Source: DATKMG01 sp035541995 (lineage in GTDB: Bacteria; Acidobacteriota; Terriglobia; Versatilivoradales; Versatilivoraceae). From it: a DNA stretch of 10,627 bases. Under the pieces are notes generated by a model that saw nothing but the letters and a program-made list of their open reading frames with translations, was not told the DNA's origin and searched no databases. The position numbers and the translations under genes were made by a program. Below, piece after piece: positions 7,155-10,627 of this stretch. The stretch's first letter is position 1; the number at the start of each line of letters is the position of its first letter. The stretch spans positions 1 to 10,627 of the forward strand of contig DATKMG010000010.1 of the NCBI GenBank assembly GCA_035541995.1, in the 5' to 3' direction.

Positions 7155-7259
7155 TCAAACTGGTCGCCGCTCGGAGATCGGCTCCCACACTCCCCCAAGA
7201 CCGCCATTTTCATCCGTGGTGGTGAGCTGAAAAAGGTCATGGGGCAGTTTCATGAAAAT
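7155..7259 (+). repeat. Inverted repeat arm 2, with first array unit (7206-7259)
   Basis: Partner of 2995-3099 in opposite orientation. The left half carries CGCCGCTCGGAGATCGGCTC, which is also inverted within the array itself: 7401-7424 reads GTGGGAGCCGATCTCCGAGC and so on. The right half (7206-7259) is a 54-bp unit with ends ATTTTCAT and ATGAAAAT and core GGTGAGCTGAAAAAGGTCAT. Bases 7076-7154 upstream contain no gene and no strong hairpin that I can see. Confidence 0.8.
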
Positions 7260-7269
7260 ACGGTTTTGA

Positions 7270-7335
7270 TGGAGGGAGCGCGGGTGACCGCTGTCACCTG
7301 TTGCGACCGTGGCCCCGACGGAGCGGGGCCCTCCA
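7270..7335. repeat. Branched palindrome between array units 1 and 2
   Basis: Outer arms TGGAGGG (7270-7276) and CCCTCCA (7329-7335) enclose two perfect hairpins: GGTGAC/GTCACC (7283-7288 with 7293-7298, loop CGCT) and GGCCCCG/CGGGGCC (7311-7317 with 7324-7330). The second shares two bases with the outer arm, so a fully paired form must choose. No T-run follows, so it is not an obvious terminator. Confidence 0.65.
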
Positions 7336-7337
7336 GC

Positions 7338-7389
7338 ATTTTCATTGACCGTGTGAAGTTGAAAAGGTCATGGGCACTCTCTTGAAAAT
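7338..7389 (+). repeat. Array unit 2
   Basis: A 52-bp unit from ATTTTCAT (7338-7345) to TTGAAAAT (7382-7389), core GTGAAGTTGAAAAGGTCATG. It closely matches the unit at 2995-3048 read in reverse, apart from single-base gaps. Confidence 0.7.
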
Positions 7390-7400
7390 TCCTATTCAAT

Positions 7401-7467
7401 GTGGGAGCCGATCTCCGAGCGGCGATCATCCCTTGACCAATGAAACCGTGCGGAGCGCGACTCCCAC
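7401..7467. repeat. Branched palindrome between array units 2 and 3
   Basis: Outer arms GTGGGAG (7401-7407) and CTCCCAC (7461-7467) pair perfectly. Inside, GCCG/CGGC (7407-7410 with 7420-7423) can form a hairpin, sharing one base with the outer arm. The interior also holds CTTGACCAA, like the TTTGAC loop word in palindromes A and B. The 7401-7424 part is an inverted copy of 7164-7187. Confidence 0.6.
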
Positions 7468-7473
7468 CTTGAC

Positions 7474-7525
7474 ATTTTCATGCTACGTGGTGCCGCCCAG
7501 CGGCATGAATGGCTTTCATGAAAAT
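7474..7525 (+). repeat. Array unit 3 (variant core)
   Basis: Ends ATTTTCAT (7474-7481) and ATGAAAAT (7518-7525) are intact. The core GAACTTGAAAAGGTCA typical of the other units is replaced by a short palindrome, TGCCGC-CCA-GCGGCA (7491-7505). Confidence 0.65.
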
Positions 7526-7534
7526 GCGAGTTTT

Positions 7535-7630
7535 GGTAGCTACGACAAACCGCTTTTGGTTTGTCGTGGGCATTTGACCACATAGGAGAAGCCCACGATG
7601 AATTCAGAGTACGCATTCATCGTGGCTACC
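7535..7630. repeat. Palindrome B: fully paired four-arm cloverleaf
   Basis: This 96-bp element partitions into four stems with no unpaired base at the junction. The outer stem is GGTAGCTACGA (7535-7545) with TCGTGGCTACC (7620-7630), 11 pairs with one T-G. Arm 2 is CAAACC/GGTTTG (7546-7551 with 7558-7563). Arm 3 is TCGTGGGC/GCCCACGA (7564-7571 with 7591-7598, 19-base loop). Arm 4 is TGAAT/ATTCA (7599-7603 with 7615-7619). ACGA/TCGT occurs at the core twice on each side, so the junction can shift by 4 bp into alternative pairings. It is not a tRNA: T-loop and D-loop consensus are absent. Confidence 0.85.
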
Positions 7631-7637
7631 CCTGCCG

Positions 7638-7690
7638 ATTTCAATGGCGCTGGTGACCTGAAAAATATCATGGGACACCTTCATAAAAAC
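7638..7690 (+). repeat. Array unit 4 (degenerate ends)
   Basis: A 53-bp unit with core GGTGACCTGAAAAATATCAT and decayed ends (ATTTCAAT at 7638, ATAAAAAC at 7683). It lies 7 bp after palindrome B and ends 25 bp before the stop of the radical SAM gene. Confidence 0.6.
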
Positions 7691-7715
7691 ATTGTCGTTT
7701 CGCTATAGCAGATTC

Positions 7716-8900
7716 TCACAAGAGCTTGCGCGGCAAGAGTTGTACTTCACTGCTCGAAGTTCTGTTTCGACCTCGAGGGTGAGTGGACCAGTAAGTGAAG
7801 GGAATATCCACAGCCATTACTTTAGGGCTATAACGAAGGGAATCATGAATGTTGCAGACGTGTGTACAGAAGCACTGATCGCAACCAATCTTCTTAACTT
7901 CCTCTTGACGAACCCGATCCTGCCAGAAAGCGGAGAAATCAAAGTCATAGTCTCTCAGATTTCCTAATTGTCCGCGCAATTCACAAGCGCGAATACCTCC
8001 ATTGTAATCAATAACGCAAAAGGTTTCCCCGGCTGTACAGGGCATTGGCCATGGAGTGGATTGCAGATAGTTAGCGTACTGGATCTTGTTGTGAAGGGCC
8101 AGAGTTCCCGCATAGATTGCCTTGGCCGAAATCCGACCGAGAGGCCCCAGGCTTCTGAACATTCGGAGCGCATAGTGCTCGTATAGCGCGCGGGCTGAAT
8201 CGTAAATGTCCCTCAATTGTTTCGGAGGAATTGGTTTCAATCCAGGATCCATTGGATTGCCACGGATCAATTGCAGATATTGGCCGTCCACAGAAAGCTC
8301 AGAATAGACATACTGCATGAACTCTATCATTTCAGCGGCATTGTCAGCGTTGAGGCAGGTATTGACGTTGACACGGAGTTGATGCCTGAATCTCTGCACG
8401 AAGGGTGGAAGGGAACGGATGAAATCAGTCGTCTTCCTGTAGCAACCCGGAACCCCCCGTATCTTCTCGTGAGTCTCTTCGAAGCCGTCAAGACTGACAT
8501 TCAAATCCACGTGCAAGTTTCGGCACCGTAGCAACACCTGTTCCATCCAATGATGTGTTCGCTCCAGGAACAAGCCGTTTGTTGGCAGGTTCACTGAACG
8601 GACTCCATTGTTCTGATAGAACAGTTCCAGTATAGTCGGCAGTTCCCTGCGCATGAAGGGTTCTCCACCCGAGACCCAGAGATCAGTGATGGGCGGCATA
8701 GTGGAAGAGATCTTCTTGATTTCTTCGAATGTCAGGTCACCTCGCTGGTTCAGTTTTGCCCAGTAGAAGCAATGACGGCATTTTTCATTACATGCCGAGG
8801 TAACAAAGAAGACGACGGTATTCAAGCGTTGGGGTCTTGCCAGTCTTCTGATGAGTCGAGGAATCCCCTGCAAATTAGTGGAGTCCTTGCAATCAACCAT
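7716..8900 (-). CDS. Radical SAM protein with SPASM-like C-terminal domain
   Basis: A 394-residue radical SAM protein. The cluster motif CNEKCRHC (Cys37, 41, 44) would hold the 4Fe-4S cluster that cleaves S-adenosylmethionine. SGGEP (77-81) and NVSLDG with a following HEKIRG (134-149) are also typical of the SPASM-type fold. The C-terminal domain has Cys288, 295, 306 and then Cys340, 343, 345, 349. Spacing matches CX12GX4C and CX2CX5C of SPASM, but the next expected Cys (position 353) is Asp. SPASM enzymes modify peptides, or more rarely sugars and other substrates; no precursor peptide gene is visible nearby. The substrate is unknown. ATG 8898-8900 lies inside the upstream glycosyltransferase gene, overlapping its stop by 3 bp (shared span 8893..8900 including intervening bases), so the two are probably translationally coupled. 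Confidence 0.88.
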   Translation of the reverse strand: MVDCKDSTNLQGIPRLIRRLARPQRLNTVVFFVTSACNEKCRHCFYWAKLNQRGDLTFEEIKKISSTMPPITDLWVSGGEPFMRRELPTILELFYQNNGVRSVNLPTNGLFLERTHHWMEQVLLRCRNLHVDLNVSLDGFEETHEKIRGVPGCYRKTTDFIRSLPPFVQRFRHQLRVNVNTCLNADNAAEMIEFMQYVYSELSVDGQYLQLIRGNPMDPGLKPIPPKQLRDIYDSARALYEHYALRMFRSLGPLGRISAKAIYAGTLALHNKIQYANYLQSTPWPMPCTAGETFCVIDYNGGIRACELRGQLGNLRDYDFDFSAFWQDRVRQEEVKKIGCDQCFCTHVCNIHDSLRYSPKVMAVDIPFTYWSTHPRGRNRTSSSEVQLLPRKLL

Positions 8901-10119
8901 TCCGAATCACCCGAACCTGCTCAGGCGAGATCAGTTCATACTTGACGCCGCGCCACTCTAAACAACGGGTCAGCAGAGATGCGAGAAGAGTATAAGCCGT
9001 TACAGTTGAGACCAGCGGTGCCATCAACATATACGCCCAGGCAAACCTGAGAATCATGCTTCTGGAATCGGCTCGAATCAAAAGGATGGCCTTCAGCCGG
9101 AGAATCCCCCGAACCAGGCTAAGAAGAAATACTGTTGACAGTAAGAGAAGATATGTCCCCAGGGTGAAAGAGTAAGAATGAGGCCCTCCTAAAACCGTCC
9201 GTTTGATACCGATTGCACAATCACCGACTATCCACCACCAACCAGCCACAAACGGGACCTGCGCGATAAATGCAAGATTCCACAGTCGTGGTGAATAGAC
9301 GCGGGTAATTACAATCTGCCGGGTTGCCCAATGCAAGAACTCGTAGAGACGTATAGTTCCGTGGCTACCGATCAAACATCGAGGTTCATAATGAATTCCG
9401 AGCCCAGCTGCCCTCACCGCATTAGCCATTGAATAATCATCACTGATCGAGTGTTTCCACCAATCAAGGACCCCGGCCCGCTCGAACGCATCCTTGCGGA
9501 TGGCCATTGAACCTCCCCAACAGAAATTCCGGTCATGGTCCCCCAGCATCGTGGCAATCGAGGCATTCCAGGCTGAGCGCATCACGCTCCCAAAGTTGCC
9601 CCCAGTTGGGAAATACCACCGGTATCCGGTCGATACCCCGATCGAAGGTGTCGATAATGGAGCAATAAGTTGGCGCAACCAGTCGAGATGTGGTCGGCAA
9701 TCAGAATCAGTGAACACGAAAACTTCCGACTCCGGATCCGCATGCCCGACCGCCTCGATCAAATTGTTGACTTTCTCCCCTCGTTCTTCAGGAGTGCCCG
9801 CAATGACGAGTTTGACCCTCCGCGCCAAGGATCGACCAATCTGCTCTTTCAGAACCGGAATTGCCTCATCATCGGGGCTAGCCGTTACGATGATGACCTC
9901 GTACTCAGGATAATCCTGGCTTAACAGTGCTTCTACGTTGAGTTCGAGCCCCTCGTCCAATCCCTTGCAAGGAAGAATGACGCTGGCTGAGGGAGTCCAA
10001 GGAGTCTGGGAAGCTTCGAGGCATCGTCGGATGTACCCAAGGTAGCGCTTGCCTTCAACCACGCCGAGAATTCCCTGCAAGAAGAGAAATGCGGCTAAGA
10101 ACCAGAACAAGGTTTCCAT
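8893..10119 (-). CDS. Membrane glycosyltransferase, family 2 fold (ceramide glucosyltransferase-like)
   Basis: A 408-residue inverting GT-A glycosyltransferase. From ATG 10119: an N-terminal membrane helix (LFWFLAAFLFLQGILGVV), then the catalytic domain opening SVILPCKG and LLSQDYPEYEVIIV. The DxD-type metal/nucleotide-sugar site is FTDSDCRP (Asp138, Asp140), the acceptor-side acidic motif is SDDY (Asp227/228), followed by RQIVITRVY. Several hydrophobic segments in the C-terminal 150 residues predict membrane anchoring with the catalytic domain in the cytoplasm. The layout resembles GT21-type ceramide glucosyltransferases and bacterial lipid glycosyltransferases; acceptor unknown. The frame extends upstream to TTG 10164, but that overlaps a candidate -35 box, and the ATG start gives the usual family N-terminus. 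No Shine-Dalgarno is visible at either. First gene of an operon with the radical SAM gene. Confidence 0.88.
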   Translation of the reverse strand: METLFWFLAAFLFLQGILGVVEGKRYLGYIRRCLEASQTPWTPSASVILPCKGLDEGLELNVEALLSQDYPEYEVIIVTASPDDEAIPVLKEQIGRSLARRVKLVIAGTPEERGEKVNNLIEAVGHADPESEVFVFTDSDCRPHLDWLRQLIAPLSTPSIGVSTGYRWYFPTGGNFGSVMRSAWNASIATMLGDHDRNFCWGGSMAIRKDAFERAGVLDWWKHSISDDYSMANAVRAAGLGIHYEPRCLIGSHGTIRLYEFLHWATRQIVITRVYSPRLWNLAFIAQVPFVAGWWWIVGDCAIGIKRTVLGGPHSYSFTLGTYLLLLSTVFLLSLVRGILRLKAILLIRADSRSMILRFAWAYMLMAPLVSTVTAYTLLASLLTRCLEWRGVKYELISPEQVRVIRNG

Positions 10120-10135
10120 AGGAGATTTTCTTGGA

Positions 10136-10164
10136 AGGATAGACAGTCCCAAGAGAAATATCAA
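10136..10164 (-). promoter_or_regulatory. Candidate promoter of the glycosyltransferase-radical SAM operon
   Basis: On the - strand: TTGATA (complement of 10159-10164), 17 bases, TATCCT (complement of 10136-10141); matches 5/6 and 4/6. The predicted start near 10129 would leave only about 10 bases before ATG 10119, fitting the lack of a ribosome site there. Supported by sequence only. Confidence 0.35.
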
Positions 10165-10248
10165 TTATTTTTGAATTTTCGTATGGATTTCGTCGGGAGC
10201 TTGAGAGGCGTGGGAGGTGATCTCCCAATTGGCACTAGAATAAGTCAT

Positions 10249-10428
10249 TCAGTTACTCCTGGACATTTTGTGAAGCATGGAAAATCGGCGAAGCGCCATC
10301 ACGAAGACATCCTGAACCAGGTCATCCACCTCGCCTGCAGGGACCTTTGCAAGCAGAACCCCATGGACCATTTGAGCGTACCGGTCGTAAAGGCGGCCGA
10401 ATGCCGCCCGATCTCCATTGCGAGCCAC
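10249..10428 (-). pseudogene. Truncated ECF-type RNA polymerase sigma factor remnant
   Basis: Reading the - strand from GTG 10428 gives 59 codons to TGA at 10249-10251. Residues 2-49 are unmistakable sigma-70 region 2 of an ECF factor: ARNGDRAAFGRLYDRYA, MVHGVLLAKVP, then GEVDDLVQDVFVMALRRF, which covers the core-RNA-polymerase-binding helices. Homology stops after RRF; the last ten residues (SMLHKMSRSN) look unrelated. The rest of region 2, the linker and DNA-binding region 4 are missing in all frames before the glycosyltransferase gene. Upstream the frame is open into the hairpin array without a good start or ribosome site. I read it as a 5' gene fragment cut by rearrangement or deletion. 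A functional micro-protein is possible but unlikely. Confidence 0.7.
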
Positions 10429-10464
10429 ACCTATTATTAAGGATTGCAGAATAAGGTGGCAACT

Positions 10465-10607
10465 CTTTGTCCCTTCGGGACAAAGTCTGGAGATTGGACA
10501 TTTGTGAAGCGGCAGGAGGCCGCTTCTTCCTTATTGAGCCCCGCTGGGGGCGGCAGACATTAGCCCAGGGCGCCGTCAGCGGCAGGAGCCGCTGCGGCCG
10601 CCCTGGG
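10465..10607. repeat. Right-hand hairpin array
   Basis: A run of perfect GC-rich hairpins: CTTTGTCCC/GGGACAAAG (10465-10473 with 10477-10485), GAAGCGGC/GCCGCTTC (10506-10513 with 10519-10526), GCCCC/GGGGC (10538-10542 with 10547-10551), and a nested pair with outer CCCAGGGCG/CGCCCTGGG (10564-10572 with 10599-10607) and inner CAGCGGC/GCCGCTG (10577-10583 with 10588-10594). The linker GGCAGACAT (10552-10560) recurs at 701-709, tying this array to the left-hand clusters. The array may continue past the window edge. Confidence 0.75.
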
Positions 10608-10627
10608 TGGGCGTTCCCGCCGATTTA

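Noticed and set aside
7311..7335. Intrinsic terminator after the ilvD-PPIase operon
   Set aside because: The GGCCCCG/CGGGGCC hairpin is strong but followed by CTCCAGCATTTT rather than a T-run, and it lies over 230 bp after the stop codon.
7143..7616. Several short open frames in the convergent gap, including one reading GELKKVMGQFHEN
   Set aside because: They run across the repeat units and branched palindromes. Although similar peptides can be read from the units at 7206 and 7638, the unit at 7338 has single-base gaps that break the frame, so the conservation is of DNA, not protein.
7535..7630. tRNA or tRNA-like gene
   Set aside because: It has a cloverleaf shape but no T-loop (GTTCGA-type) or D-loop consensus, a wrong arm-length pattern and an 11-bp outer stem.
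7206..7690. CRISPR array
   Set aside because: Units are about 53 bp and imperfect. Spacers are 78-112 bp with their own internal symmetry and partly repeat each other, and no cas genes are present.
9494..9924. Two + strand frames of 84 and 139 codons
   Set aside because: Antisense to the glycosyltransferase catalytic domain; no recognisable product.
10171..10440. 89-codon frame on the + strand
   Set aside because: Antisense to the ECF sigma remnant, which gives a recognisable protein match on the - strand.

Overview
The window looks like chromosomal DNA of a Gram-negative bacterium of roughly mid-50s percent GC. It carries a lipoprotein cyclophilin and an exported M23 peptidase, ordinary Shine-Dalgarno sites and sigma70-like promoters, and about 1.5 kb of palindromic repeats in the gaps. 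The repeat load and the gene set remind me of Acidobacteriota or another repeat-rich uncultivated phylum. That is a low-confidence guess: no rRNA or other lineage marker is present.

Layout, left to right. (1) The 3' part of a TIM-barrel sugar-phosphate isomerase/epimerase-like gene (+, to 512). (2) A gap of about 435 bp filled with compact GC-rich hairpins. (3) A UbiD-family decarboxylase (-, 948..2729). (4) A repeat block (2731..3111) holding a cloverleaf-like palindrome (A), two copies of a ~53-bp ATTTTCAT...ATGAAAAT unit, and one arm of a long inverted repeat. (5) An exported M23 metallopeptidase (-, TTG start) and, upstream of it, a small FmdB-type zinc-ribbon protein (-). (6) A divergent promoter region, then ilvD (dihydroxy-acid dehydratase) and a lipoprotein peptidyl-prolyl isomerase as a + strand operon (4671..7075). 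(7) A 640-bp convergent gap (7076..7715) packed with the main repeat array, including the most striking element, a four-arm palindrome at 7535..7630. (8) A - strand operon of a membrane-bound family 2 glycosyltransferase and a radical SAM protein with a SPASM-like C-terminus (10119 down to 7716), overlapping by 3 bp. (9) A truncated ECF sigma factor remnant (-, 10249..10428). (10) A second hairpin array running to the right edge.

How it works together. The protein genes are mostly housekeeping: branched-chain amino acid synthesis (ilvD), envelope folding and maintenance (cyclophilin, M23), and a prFMN-type decarboxylase. The glycosyltransferase/radical SAM pair is the only gene set here that suggests a specialised, unidentified product.

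The unusual content is in the repeats. Conserved ~53-bp units alternate with segments whose ends pair (GGTAGC/GCTACC, TGGAGGG/CCCTCCA, GTGGGAG/CTCCCAC), and most of these also contain inner hairpins. Two segments fold on paper into four-arm junctions. A ~105-bp copy of part of this material lies inverted on the other side of the M23-fmdB-ilvD-PPIase segment. No transposase or other enzyme that could mobilise the repeats is present in the window.
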